The notes beneath the pieces are model-generated. The model was not told where the DNA came from, ran no database searches, and worked only from the letters and a program-made list of their open reading frames with translations. A DNA stretch of 64,000 nt, taken from contig NZ_CP087723.1 in the NCBI RefSeq assembly GCF_024972735.1, positions 2,852,001 through 2,916,000 of the forward strand. The letters are read 5' to 3'. The position numbers were made by a program, and so were the translations under genes. Within the stretch, counting starts at the first letter, position 1. Each line of letters begins with the position of its first letter. This DNA is from Halalkaliarchaeum sp. AArc-CO (GTDB lineage: Archaea; Halobacteriota; Halobacteria; Halobacteriales; Haloferacaceae). This document shows positions 44,932-53,485 of the stretch, piece by piece.

Positions 44932-46653
44932 TCAGTGTGAGTGGCCCTGTGAGTGTCCGACTGCCCAGGGGAGTCCGCCAGTGCTTTCGACGAAACCGCC
45001 GGGTCCGTGATCGTGATCGTGGTCGTGACTGGCGTCGTGGTGATCGTCCTTGCGCGAGGCTGTGATCACGTCGTCGATTCTGATCAGGACGGTCGCGGCC
45101 TCCATCGCCCCCGCGATGGCCTGCTTTTTGATCGACAGCGGTTCGATCACTCCCGCCTGGGTCGTGTCCCTGATCGAACTGTCGGTCGCGTCGATGCCGA
45201 CGCTGGAGGAGCCGTTCCCGTGTCGCGTCCGGAGCTCCGCGATGGCGTCGATCGGATCCATCCCGGCCGACTCCGCGATCGTCCGGGGGATCGTTTCCAG
45301 TGCGTCGCCGAACGCTTCGACGGCGAGCTGTTCGTGTCCCGCCAGAGTCGGCGCGTACTCGCGAAGCTCTCGTGCGATCTCCATCTCGATTGCACCGCCA
45401 CCGGGCAGTACGCTCCCCTCCTCGATCACCAGTTTGAGAACCAACAGGCAGTCGTCGACGATGCGTTTTGTCTCCTCTGCGACGTGTTCGGTCCCCCCAC
45501 GCAAGATCAACGACACGTGATCTGCTCCCGTCTGTCCGTCCGTCCCGTCGGAGGGCTCTTCGGCCGTTACGATAGCCAGCTCCGTACTCCCGACAGGTTC
45601 CCGTTCGATTCTCTTCGCGACCCCCGTGTCGTCGCTCGAAAGCTCAGTCACGTTCGCGACCGCTCTCGCGCCGGTCGTGCGTTCGAGTTCGTGTAACTCG
45701 TCACGCCGGGTCCGTTCGACGGCGAGTACGCCGTTTCTCGCGAGGAGATACCGAACGGGGTCGTCAATCGATTTCTGACAGAACACGACGTCTGCACCGG
45801 TGCCGGCGATCACGTCCGCGTACGTCCGATACGTTTCCTGCTCGTGTTCCCTGAACTCTGCGAGCTGCTCGGGGGAGGTCACCGAAACCGTCCCTTGCCC
45901 TTTTGCGGATTCGATCGTCAGTTGACCGTCGACGATGGCGACTGTCGCCGGCTCGAAAACGTTCGGGAGATACTCGTCCGGAGAGACGAAGGTCGTCGAC
46001 GACTCGGCGACGTCTATTGCGAGCCCGAAAACGACTCTGGAGTCGTAGTAGGAGCCGCCCGGAAGGGATTTCCGCGTGACTTTCTCCAGGTTTACGCTCC
46101 GCCCGTCACGGACCGCTTCGAGTGTCTCGATCGCTCTGTCCGCCAGGAAGTTCTTCGACGGCTCGTCCCACCTTCCCGTTATCACCGTCGTACAAACGTC
46201 TCGGAGGTGAGTTTCGTTTTCGGGATCGACGGTAACCGTGTTCTCTTCGAGCGTTTCCACCGCCCGGCTCGCCGCAAGCGAGTATCCACGCGTTATTTTG
46301 GTCGGATGAACGCCCGTTTCAATCAATCGCTCGGCGTTCGAGAGGAGTTCGCCCGCCAGGACGACGACCGTCGTCGTCCCATCGCTCACGCGCTCGTTCT
46401 GTTGGTGTGCGAGTTCGGCGATCACTGACGCGGCAGGATGTCGGACGTCGATCCGGTTAAGAATGCTGGAACCGTTGTTCGTGACGAGGATTTCCCCCTC
46501 GTCTGTGGTGATCATCTTGTCCATTCCTTTCGGACCGAGTGTGGTCCTGATCAGTTCCGAAAGGGCACGCCCGGCTTGGAAGTTGGCTTCCCTTGCATTG
46601 TCGCTTCGAGACTGTGGTCTCCCGTTGCTACGGGTCTGTGTTCGATTCGACAT
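44932..46653 (-). CDS. Divergent group II chaperonin (thermosome) subunit with His-rich tail
   Basis: 573 residues, with Leu-Gly-Pro-Lys-Gly-Met-Asp-Lys-Met near residue 40, Asp-Gly-Thr-Thr-Thr (91-95) and Leu-Pro-Gly-Gly-Gly-Ala near 400. Two changes stand out. The nucleotide motif usually Asn-Asp-Gly is Asn59-Asn60-Gly61, losing the Asp equivalent to GroEL Asp52, and the usual Gly-Asp-Gly-Thr-Thr is Ser90-Asp-Gly. The last 38 residues have nine His in Asp-His repeats and end Gly-His-Ser-His instead of the Gly-Gly-Met tail. It is probably a specialised paralogue, possibly metal-binding, sited inside the amide cluster. Confidence 0.9.
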   Translation of the reverse strand: MSNRTQTRSNGRPQSRSDNAREANFQAGRALSELIRTTLGPKGMDKMITTDEGEILVTNNGSSILNRIDVRHPAASVIAELAHQQNERVSDGTTTVVVLAGELLSNAERLIETGVHPTKITRGYSLAASRAVETLEENTVTVDPENETHLRDVCTTVITGRWDEPSKNFLADRAIETLEAVRDGRSVNLEKVTRKSLPGGSYYDSRVVFGLAIDVAESSTTFVSPDEYLPNVFEPATVAIVDGQLTIESAKGQGTVSVTSPEQLAEFREHEQETYRTYADVIAGTGADVVFCQKSIDDPVRYLLARNGVLAVERTRRDELHELERTTGARAVANVTELSSDDTGVAKRIEREPVGSTELAIVTAEEPSDGTDGQTGADHVSLILRGGTEHVAEETKRIVDDCLLVLKLVIEEGSVLPGGGAIEMEIARELREYAPTLAGHEQLAVEAFGDALETIPRTIAESAGMDPIDAIAELRTRHGNGSSSVGIDATDSSIRDTTQAGVIEPLSIKKQAIAGAMEAATVLIRIDDVITASRKDDHHDASHDHDHDHGPGGFVESTGGLPWAVGHSQGHSH

Positions 46654-46682
46654 GATACTCGTGTTCGTGAATCAGCTACGAA

Positions 46683-46697
46683 ATACATGTATAAAAT
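46683..46697 (-). promoter_or_regulatory. Promoter of the divergent thermosome gene
   Basis: On the minus strand a TTTTATA box overlaps the perfect palindrome ATACATGTAT (46683-46692), about 40 bases before the start at 46653. A factor bound to the palindrome would block TBP. Confidence 0.4.
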
Positions 46698-46826
46698 ACT
46701 ACTGATCAATGAATTATCACGTGTCGCGTTACGGGTCGTTTGACAGACGAGAACGGCACGAGACGACAGAGAAGGATACGGAGCACAATCTTGATTATCG
46801 CAGCAGATCACTCCTCGTGACGAGAC

Positions 46827-48110
46827 ATGCCAGTCGAATCAGACAAAAACCGGTGGCTCATTGCGGTGTCCGCCGTGTTGATTCACCTCTCCATCGGATC
46901 CGTGTACGCCTACAGCGTCTATCAGTTGCCGCTCCAGCAGTCACAGAACTGGAGCATCGGAGGTGTCACGTTCGCGTTCACCGTCGCGATTTTCACACTC
47001 GGGATCTCCGCCGCGTTCCTGGGCAAATACGTGGACACACACGGTCCTCGAGCTACCGGATCGGTGGCGGCGTTGCTTTTCGGTGGCGGCACGTTTCTCG
47101 CGGGAGTATCCGTTCATCTGAGCAGCTATCCGGCGTTTATCGCAACCTACGGCGTACTTGCGGGGATCGGACTCGGGTTGGGATACGTCACGCCGATCTC
47201 GACGCTGGTCGAGTGGTTTCCCGACCGCCGTGGCATGGCCACCGGAATCGCAGTGCTGGGGTTCGGTGCGGGTGCGCTGGTCACTGGGCCGGCCGCCAAT
47301 TACTTGATCGGCATCGTCGGCACGCCGGCGACGTTCGCGGTGCTCGGTGTCGGTTACTTCCTCGCCATGGCCACCGGGGCCAGCTATCTCGAAAAACCAC
47401 CGAAGGGGTGGGTTCCCGAAACGGTGGATCCAGACGAGATCGAAGATGTGGGCGCCTACGGGATCACGGTCAGCTCCGACCTCGAGGAGCTCACTGCACG
47501 CGAGGCGCTCCGGACTCCCCAGTTCTATCTCGTTTGGCTGATAATCTTCATCAACGTCTCGGCGGGCATCATGCTCCTTTCGGTCGCCTCGAGCATGACC
47601 CAGACGATCACCGGGGTAACCGCCGCCGCGGCCGCGACCGTCGTCGGGTTGCTCGGAGTGTTCAACGGCGCCGGTCGGATCGTCTGGGCGAGTTTCTCCG
47701 ATTACATCGGTCGGACGAGAACGTACGCCGTCTTTTTCCTCGTCCAGATCGTCGCGTTCTTGCTGTTGCCTCGCGTCACGACGATCTGGCTGTTCGCCGG
47801 TCTGATGTTTCTCATCATCAGCTGCTACGGCGGAGGCTTTGCCTGTCTCCCGGCGTATCTGGGAGACCTGTTTGGAACCAGCGAACTGGGCGCGATACAC
47901 GGGTACACCCTCACTGCGTGGTCGCTCGCGGGAGCCGCCGGTCCGACCCTCGTTTCCCAAGTCGTCGAACTCACTGGAAGTTACGAGCTGTCGTTTTACC
48001 TCATGAGTCTCCTCCTGTTTGTCGGTCTCGTCTGCGTCGGACTCTTGCACAGACAGATCGGGCGGGTTCGCAGCGCACAACGTCACGGCTCGAAAGGACT
48101 TCCTCACTGA
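46827..48110 (+). CDS. OFA-family (oxalate/formate-type) MFS transporter
   Basis: 427 residues with 12 helices. The N-terminal Leu-Ser-Ile-Gly-Ser-Val-Tyr-Ala-Tyr-Ser-Val-Tyr and the loop Trp-Phe-Pro-Asp-Arg-Arg-Gly-Met-Ala-Thr-Gly are hallmarks of the oxalate:formate antiporter subgroup. Helix 11 has the Tyr-Gly-Gly-Gly-Phe-Ala-Cys segment usual there. The substrate is a small carboxylate such as formate, oxalate or lactate. It diverges from the chaperonin gene and lies near fmdA, whose product may be formate. Confidence 0.88.
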   Translation: MPVESDKNRWLIAVSAVLIHLSIGSVYAYSVYQLPLQQSQNWSIGGVTFAFTVAIFTLGISAAFLGKYVDTHGPRATGSVAALLFGGGTFLAGVSVHLSSYPAFIATYGVLAGIGLGLGYVTPISTLVEWFPDRRGMATGIAVLGFGAGALVTGPAANYLIGIVGTPATFAVLGVGYFLAMATGASYLEKPPKGWVPETVDPDEIEDVGAYGITVSSDLEELTAREALRTPQFYLVWLIIFINVSAGIMLLSVASSMTQTITGVTAAAAATVVGLLGVFNGAGRIVWASFSDYIGRTRTYAVFFLVQIVAFLLLPRVTTIWLFAGLMFLIISCYGGGFACLPAYLGDLFGTSELGAIHGYTLTAWSLAGAAGPTLVSQVVELTGSYELSFYLMSLLLFVGLVCVGLLHRQIGRVRSAQRHGSKGLPH

Positions 48111-48601
48111 GTAGCTAGCCGCCACTGAACGACCCCCAATAATTGAAAAAATATTCAATTAATATTCGATACTAATGAGAACGCACCAGGGATCGAACGG
48201 CACAGGTTCTACGCTACAAGAACCCCGATATAAATCAATTAAACCAATTTATAGCGAGTATTTCAGCATATACAAAGCGTTGTGATAGATTAATTCTCGA
48301 TGTTGTCCGATACGTCGCCCCAAAACGGAGTATCTAACTATCTATTTTGTGGTATTTGTTTATATTGTAGATGTTTACATATTGTAGCGTAAAGATATGC
48401 TACTGACGATACTTTTAGGCACATACTACATATAATATATCGTTTATTAATCGTCAGATACCATCATATATACATGTAAAAGAGCGAGGTAGTTACGACG
48501 AGGTGGAACGGTTAGTTGCGGTAGTTATTTGAACTATAGTTCAATTAAATTATTTTGAATCGGGGCACTGCTATTTTATTCGTGGGCCGATAGCTATTCG
48601 T
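48111..48601. other. AT-rich intergenic region (491 bases)
   Basis: No gene is visible. AATTGAA-N6-TTCAATT (48141-48160) forms a perfect seven-pair hairpin 31 bases after the transporter stop and may act in 3'-end formation. The middle (48200-48480) is unusually AT-rich with repeated TATA-like strings. The right end carries the palindrome listed next and a TATTTTAT box (about 48571-48578) for the thioredoxin-like gene. Confidence 0.45.
48529..48544. promoter_or_regulatory. Perfect 16-bp palindrome upstream of a thioredoxin-like gene
   Basis: TTGAACTATAGTTCAA is perfectly symmetrical. It lies about 30 bases upstream of the TATA-like TATTTTAT box and about 58 before the ATG at 48602. The placement fits a dimeric regulator controlling the redox gene downstream. 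Confidence 0.5.
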
Positions 48602-49201
48602 ATGGTAGAACTGCCGAGCATCCAGGTCATCGAGGAGGGCGAGGAGGCACCGTCGTTCGAGCTTCCCGGCGTCGACGGCGAGACGCACGCGCTTTCGGAT
48701 TTCACGGACAACGAGGCGCTGTTGGTCGTGTTCACGTGCAACCACTGTCCGTACGCCGAAGCCAAGGAGGGGACGCTCAACGACATCGCCGCCGAGTACG
48801 ACGACGTTGCCGTCGTGGGTATCAACCCCAACGACGCCGAGGAGTACCCGGACGACTCCTTCGAGAAGATGAAAGCGTACGTCGAGTCCGGGCGAATCGC
48901 CTACGACGCCTACCTGCACGATGAAACCCAGGCGGTCGCTGCGGCGTACGGCGCCACCTGCACGCCGGACCCGTTCCTGTTTGCAAACGACGGCGGAACG
49001 TTCCGACTGGCGTATCACGGTCGGCTCGACGACGCCTTGAACCCCGACGACGACCCCTCGGGAGAGCCCGGCTTCGAGATCCGGCAGGCGATCGAGGAGG
49101 TGCTCGCCGGCGAGGAGGTAACCGTCGACTGGAACGCCTCCCGCGGCTGTTCGATCAAGTGGGCGGAGGGTAACGAACCGGAGTACTGGGACGAGGTGTA
49201 G
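48602..49201 (+). CDS. Thioredoxin-fold redoxin (AhpC/TSA-related)
   Basis: 199 residues. The active site reads Phe-Thr-Cys-Asn-His-Cys-Pro-Tyr-Ala-Glu (about residues 45-54), with Pro-Asp-Pro-Phe-Leu-Phe as the cis-Pro region near residue 122. The architecture and length match the thioredoxin-family proteins of haloarchaea that follow a Val-Val-Gly-Ile-Asn-Pro-Asn-Asp strand. Probably a thiol oxidoreductase in the cytoplasm. No signal peptide. A palindrome sits in its promoter. Confidence 0.85.
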   Translation: MVELPSIQVIEEGEEAPSFELPGVDGETHALSDFTDNEALLVVFTCNHCPYAEAKEGTLNDIAAEYDDVAVVGINPNDAEEYPDDSFEKMKAYVESGRIAYDAYLHDETQAVAAAYGATCTPDPFLFANDGGTFRLAYHGRLDDALNPDDDPSGEPGFEIRQAIEEVLAGEEVTVDWNASRGCSIKWAEGNEPEYWDEV

Positions 49202-49228
49202 CCGTCCCCGTCGTGATCGGTTCGCATC

Positions 49229-49654
49229 TCACTCCACGCTGACGAGATACACCGCCAGTATCGCGAAGACGATCCCGAGCAGTTTTCGCGCGGTGAGATC
49301 CTCGCCGAGCACCACGATGCCGATTGCGGAACTGGTCACCAGAAACAGCCCGAACACCGGCGTGACGATGCTCACCGGCCCCAGCGCCAGCGCCCGGTAG
49401 TACGCCAGGATGCCGACGGCCAGACAGATCCCGGCGGCGTACACCAGCGGCGCCTTCTCGTGTGTCAAACTCCCGGCGAGCGGTTGATCCGTCGCCAGTA
49501 CGACCGCGAGTGCAGCCAAAACGAGGATCGTATTGGTCATCAGTGCGGCGACGTCGCTGGGGATCGGGTTCGTGCCGCTCGTTGCCACCCGCATCAGCGG
49601 AGCGACCAGGGTGTATCCGACGAGCGCGAGCAGCGCCCACGTGAGCCATCGCAT
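49229..49654 (-). CDS. Single-domain EamA (DMT) transporter
   Basis: 141 residues with about five hydrophobic segments, half the length of a usual 10-helix EamA protein. The motif Ala-Tyr-Tyr-Arg-Ala-Leu-Ala-Leu-Gly-Pro-Val-Ser-Ile-Val-Thr-Pro and the terminal Gly-Ile-Val-Val-Leu-Gly-Glu-Asp-Leu-Thr-Ala-Arg-Lys identify the domain. Single-unit members work as dimers. The substrate is unknown. Confidence 0.82.
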   Translation of the reverse strand: MRWLTWALLALVGYTLVAPLMRVATSGTNPIPSDVAALMTNTILVLAALAVVLATDQPLAGSLTHEKAPLVYAAGICLAVGILAYYRALALGPVSIVTPVFGLFLVTSSAIGIVVLGEDLTARKLLGIVFAILAVYLVSVE

Positions 49655-49801
49655 ACGTTCCCGCCGACCGGGTCGGACAAAAATTCGCCGGAACTGACGA
49701 GAACGGGTCGTCGAGACGGCCGAGGAAGCACTCCGCCCGTTGCCGGCCGCCAGGCTTGCGCCGGGCACAACCCATTTGCGGGTCGGCGTCGAGAGGGAGG
49801 T

Positions 49802-50284
49802 ATGGACCGCGAACTGCTCGAGGTACTCGCCGACGACGCCCGCACGTCGGTCGACGACATCGCCCGCCAGCTCGACCGCGAACCCGAGGCGGTCGCGGCC
49901 GCGATCGAGGAGCTCGAGAACGCCGGCGTCATCAAGGGGTACAGCGCCGTGATCGACTGGGACGCCGTCGACGCCGCCACGGTGCGGGCGATCGTCGAAC
50001 TGAACGTCGAACTCGACCGCGAGACCGACTACGAGGAGATCGCCGACCGGATCGCCCGGTTCCCGGAGGTGAAGTCGCTGCTTTTGGTCTCGGGCAACTA
50101 CGACTTCGCGATCGAGGTCGAGGGCGACTCGATGCAGGCCGTCTCCCGGTTCGTCTCCGAGCAGGTGGCCCCAGTACCGGAGATCACTCAGACCGTGACC
50201 CACTTCGTGATGGAGACGTACAAGGACGGCGGCTTCGTCTTCGAGGATCGCGACGAGGACGACCGCCTTTCAGTGTCGCCATGA
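49802..50284 (+). CDS. Lrp/AsnC-family transcriptional regulator
   Basis: 160 residues: an AsnC-type helix-turn-helix (residues 1-50, Val-Asp-Asp-Ile-Ala-Arg-Gln-Leu) and a RAM ligand-binding domain with Asp-Phe-Ala-Ile-Glu-Val-Glu-Gly. GGAGG directly before the ATG is a strong ribosome site. Its stop overlaps the start of an aminotransferase gene (ATGA), so it probably regulates or senses an amino acid of that enzyme. Confidence 0.9.
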   Translation: MDRELLEVLADDARTSVDDIARQLDREPEAVAAAIEELENAGVIKGYSAVIDWDAVDAATVRAIVELNVELDRETDYEEIADRIARFPEVKSLLLVSGNYDFAIEVEGDSMQAVSRFVSEQVAPVPEITQTVTHFVMETYKDGGFVFEDRDEDDRLSVSP

Positions 50285-51456
50285 GCGAACGCGAGATGGA
50301 GGGGTCGGCGTTCGGCTCCCGGCTCTCGGAGCGCGCCGCCACGCTTCCGGAGTCGGGGATCCGTCGCTTCTTCGAGCTCGCCGAACAGCGAGAGGACGTC
50401 ATCTCGCTGGGCGTCGGCGAGCCCGACGTCTCCGCGCCGTGGGCCGCCCGCGTCGCAGCCATCGAGTCGCTGGAGCGCGGTCGCACCTCCTACACGTCCA
50501 ATCGTGGACTCCTCGAACTGCGCGAACGGATCGGCGACTACCTGACTCGATGGGGGCTGTCGTACGACCCCGGCGAGGAACTACTCGTCACGACTGGCGC
50601 CAGCGAGGCGGTCGACCTCGCGATGCGCGCGCTGGTCGACCCCGGAGACGTCGTCGCGGTTCACCAGCCGACGTACATCTCCTACGGGCCGGGGGTCGAC
50701 CTCGCCGGCGGCGACCTGCTTCCGGTGCCGACGCGCGCCGCCGACGACTTCGCGCTCACCCCCGAAGTGCTCTCGTCGGCAGGCGCCGAAGACGCCGACG
50801 TGCTGGTGCTGTGTTATCCGAACAACCCGACCGGCGCGACGATGAGCCGCAAGCAGCTCGCGCGGGTGGCGGCGTTCTGTCGCGAACACGATCTGCTCGT
50901 GGTGAGCGACGAGATCTACGCCGCCTTGACGTACGACGGGGGCCACGTTTCGATCGCGTCGCTTTCGGGGATGCGCGAGCGGACACTGGTGGTCAACGGC
51001 TTCTCGAAGGCGTACGCCATGACCGGCCTGCGGCTCGGATTCGCGGCGGGTCCCCCGGAGATCGTCGACGCGATGACGCGGATCCACCAGTACACGATGT
51101 TGTCTGCGCCGACGACCGCACAGTACGCCGCGATCGAGGCGCTGTCGAGCTGCGGCGACGAGGTCGACCGGATGCGACGGGAGTACGACCGCCGTCGGAA
51201 CTACGTCCACAGCCGGTTCGAGGAGATGGGACTGGACTGTTTCGAGCCGACCGGCGCCTTCTATGCGTTCCCCGACTGTGGCGACGACGACGAGGCGTTC
51301 GCGGAGTCGTTGCTCGAGCAACAGGGCGTCGCCGTCGTGCCCGGACGGGTGTTCGGCGCCGGCGGCGAGGGACACCTTCGGGTCTCGTATGCGACTGGGA
51401 TGAACGAGCTGAAAACAGCGATGGACCGGATCGAGACGTTCGTCACCGAGGGCTGA
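50281..51456 (+). CDS. Class I/II pyridoxal-phosphate aminotransferase
   Basis: 391 residues. Asn-Asn-Pro-Thr-Gly-Ala in the middle binds the PLP/substrate phosphate region; the Schiff-base Lys lies in Asn-Gly-Phe-Ser-Lys-Ala-Tyr-Ala-Met-Thr-Gly (near 244), and a Arg-Val-Ser-Tyr-Ala segment near the end supplies the carboxylate-binding Arg. Probably aspartate or aromatic aminotransferase; the specific substrate is not evident. Coupled with the Lrp-like gene upstream. Confidence 0.9.
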   Translation: MSEREMEGSAFGSRLSERAATLPESGIRRFFELAEQREDVISLGVGEPDVSAPWAARVAAIESLERGRTSYTSNRGLLELRERIGDYLTRWGLSYDPGEELLVTTGASEAVDLAMRALVDPGDVVAVHQPTYISYGPGVDLAGGDLLPVPTRAADDFALTPEVLSSAGAEDADVLVLCYPNNPTGATMSRKQLARVAAFCREHDLLVVSDEIYAALTYDGGHVSIASLSGMRERTLVVNGFSKAYAMTGLRLGFAAGPPEIVDAMTRIHQYTMLSAPTTAQYAAIEALSSCGDEVDRMRREYDRRRNYVHSRFEEMGLDCFEPTGAFYAFPDCGDDDEAFAESLLEQQGVAVVPGRVFGAGGEGHLRVSYATGMNELKTAMDRIETFVTEG

Positions 51457-51498
51457 CTGTTGGTGGTTCTTCGGTGACGGTTCCGCCCCGACCCGCGC

Positions 51499-52095
51499 TC
51501 ACCCCTCGAACGGATCGACGTCGGCCTCGCGTTCGAGATCCCGAAACACACTGACGAACTCCTCGTGATCGCCAAAGGAGTCGAGCGTCTCCCCGAGCTC
51601 CGAACGGAGCGCTTCGAGCTCCCGTTCGAGCTGCTGGTACTCCTGGCTCTCCTCGAGTTCGGCCGATCCCTTCTCGGACTCCAACAGTGCCTTCTTCGAT
51701 GCGAGCGCGTACAGCTCCTGGACGCCTTCGTCGTAGCTGCTCCGCGTCAGCAGTGATTCGACGGTTTCGTACAGTTCCTCTTTCGCGACCGGCTTGACGA
51801 GGTAGTCGTCGAACCCCATCTCCACGATGTCGAAGTCCGGCTCGACGGCTGTCACCATCGCGATCCGGCAGTCGAGCCCCCGCCCCCGAATCTCCTCGAG
51901 CACCTCGTCCCCCGAGACGCCGGGCATCCGGCGGTCGAGCAGGACGACGTCGATCTGTTCGTCGAGTTCGTCGAGCGCTTCCTGCCCGCCGTAGGCGGTG
52001 CGCACGCGGTAGTCACTCGAAAGCCACGCGGCGTACAGATCCGCAAGATCGGGCTCGTCCTCGACGATGAGCACGAGCGGGGCATCCTCACTCAT
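51499..52095 (-). CDS. HalX-type response regulator
   Basis: 198 residues. The receiver domain (1-120) has Val-Glu-Asp-Glu-Pro-Asp, the phosphoacceptor Asp in Val-Val-Leu-Leu-Asp-Arg-Arg-Met-Pro-Gly, and Lys in Leu-Val-Lys-Pro-Val. The remaining residues form the HalX coiled region (Arg-Ser-Ser-Tyr-Asp-Glu ... Ala-Ser-Lys-Lys-Ala-Leu-Leu-Glu-Ser-Glu-Lys) known only in haloarchaea. No kinase is adjacent, so the cognate sensor is elsewhere. Confidence 0.9.
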   Translation of the reverse strand: MSEDAPLVLIVEDEPDLADLYAAWLSSDYRVRTAYGGQEALDELDEQIDVVLLDRRMPGVSGDEVLEEIRGRGLDCRIAMVTAVEPDFDIVEMGFDDYLVKPVAKEELYETVESLLTRSSYDEGVQELYALASKKALLESEKGSAELEESQEYQQLERELEALRSELGETLDSFGDHEEFVSVFRDLEREADVDPFEG

Positions 52096-52194
52096 AGTCT
52101 GTCCTCGAGGTGTACACGTTCTTCATGCCACGGGAGGGCATATGAAAATACCTCTTCGAGTCGGCGGTTCCGGCGAATCCGGTCGGGGAGGTCG

Positions 52195-53379
52195 TCATCG
52201 CGTCGTCCTCTCCAGGTCCACGAGTTGGCTCTCCTCTCCGGACCTGTCCGGCTTCGATCCGTCGACGTGTTCGATCCCAGTCACTGTCAGCCGTCGTGCC
52301 TCGATGTCCTCGATCACCGCGCCCCAGCCACCGACCGTCACCGAGTTCCTGTTCCGAATTTGGGATCCTGGAGTGGTGTCGACCACGTCGACGTTTTCGA
52401 TGTGGACAGTCACCTGACCGGCGAGCTGTGTGAGCGGGATGTCGCCGTCGTTGGCCTCTCCCACGTACGTGAGATCACACACGATCCCCTCGACGGTGAC
52501 CGCTCCCCCCGTTTCGGTGTCGTAGCCGTCGACGCGGGCCGTCACCGTCGTGCCATCGTCCACGAGCGGCTGCATCTCCCTGACGAACCGGCGGATGTCG
52601 GTGTAGGAAAGCGGCGGCTCGGCGTTCCGGTCGTCGTAGACGACGGGCCACACCTCCCACAGACAGGTCCGGAAGTACCAGTGGAACACGTACGAGAGAG
52701 TGTGGTCGTCGACCAGGACGCCGTACTCGTTCAGCGATGCACGGTGTGGGGAAAAACAGGTCCGCGTCCGGTCGACGAGCGCGAGGAACGGCGTCGGAAG
52801 CCGCCGGTGACGGATTTCCGTGACGGCCCCTTCGAACCGGTCCTCGTCGGGCAGTGCGGAGATGTCTTCCTCCCGGCCCGTGTGGATCGACACCTTCACC
52901 AGCGCTCCCGACTGGTGGGCAGACTCCAACGCCGGCTCCAGCTCCCGGTATCCCTCCGGGGTCACGGCGACCTGTACCTCGTTTTCCGCCTCCGAGATCA
53001 CGTGTGCCGCCCGGTCGAACACCGTCTGGAACCGCTTTACGATGCTGACTCGGTGGTCCTCGATGTCGGGTTCTTCCCAGCGGTTCTGGATCTCCGCAGC
53101 GGCGTCCTCGAGCCGGCTCGCACGCCGCCTCAGGTCCTCGAGAACTCCCTCCGGGTTACACGCCCGTACCTGGAGGCTCTCCTGGTCGTACGTCTCGACG
53201 TACCCTCGGTCCTCGAGGTCTCGGAGCACGTCGTATATCCGTGCAGTCGGGACGTCACAGGCTGTCGACACCTCCGTCACGCTCGCGGAGCCGAGCCGAA
53301 GGAGGGCCGTATACGCATCCGCCTGGTACTGCGACAGACCCGCCTCCTCGAGCGCGCGACGCAAGTCGGCAGTTTCCAT
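52195..53379 (-). CDS. TrmB-family regulator with C-terminal sensor domain
   Basis: 394 residues. The winged helix (Gly-Leu-Ser-Gln-Tyr-Gln-Ala-Asp-Ala-Tyr-Thr-Ala-Leu ... Val-Pro-Thr-Ala-Arg-Ile-Tyr-Asp-Val) is followed by a coiled linker, a PLD-like segment and the longer TrmB C-terminal sensor (about 250-390). This is the full-length type that binds sugars in Thermococcales and Halobacterium. No sugar transport genes lie nearby, so its targets are distant. The ATG at 53379 is preferred over a GTG three codons earlier. Confidence 0.85.
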   Translation of the reverse strand: METADLRRALEEAGLSQYQADAYTALLRLGSASVTEVSTACDVPTARIYDVLRDLEDRGYVETYDQESLQVRACNPEGVLEDLRRRASRLEDAAAEIQNRWEEPDIEDHRVSIVKRFQTVFDRAAHVISEAENEVQVAVTPEGYRELEPALESAHQSGALVKVSIHTGREEDISALPDEDRFEGAVTEIRHRRLPTPFLALVDRTRTCFSPHRASLNEYGVLVDDHTLSYVFHWYFRTCLWEVWPVVYDDRNAEPPLSYTDIRRFVREMQPLVDDGTTVTARVDGYDTETGGAVTVEGIVCDLTYVGEANDGDIPLTQLAGQVTVHIENVDVVDTTPGSQIRNRNSVTVGGWGAVIEDIEARRLTVTGIEHVDGSKPDRSGEESQLVDLERTTR

Positions 53380-53485
53380 ATCGCTCACTCGGACTCCGGG
53401 TACGTTAATCCCCTTTTCAGTAGCGTTACACTTCAGCCGGTCGACATCGCACGGCGGGATCGAGATCGGGCTGTCAGTCGTCCGT

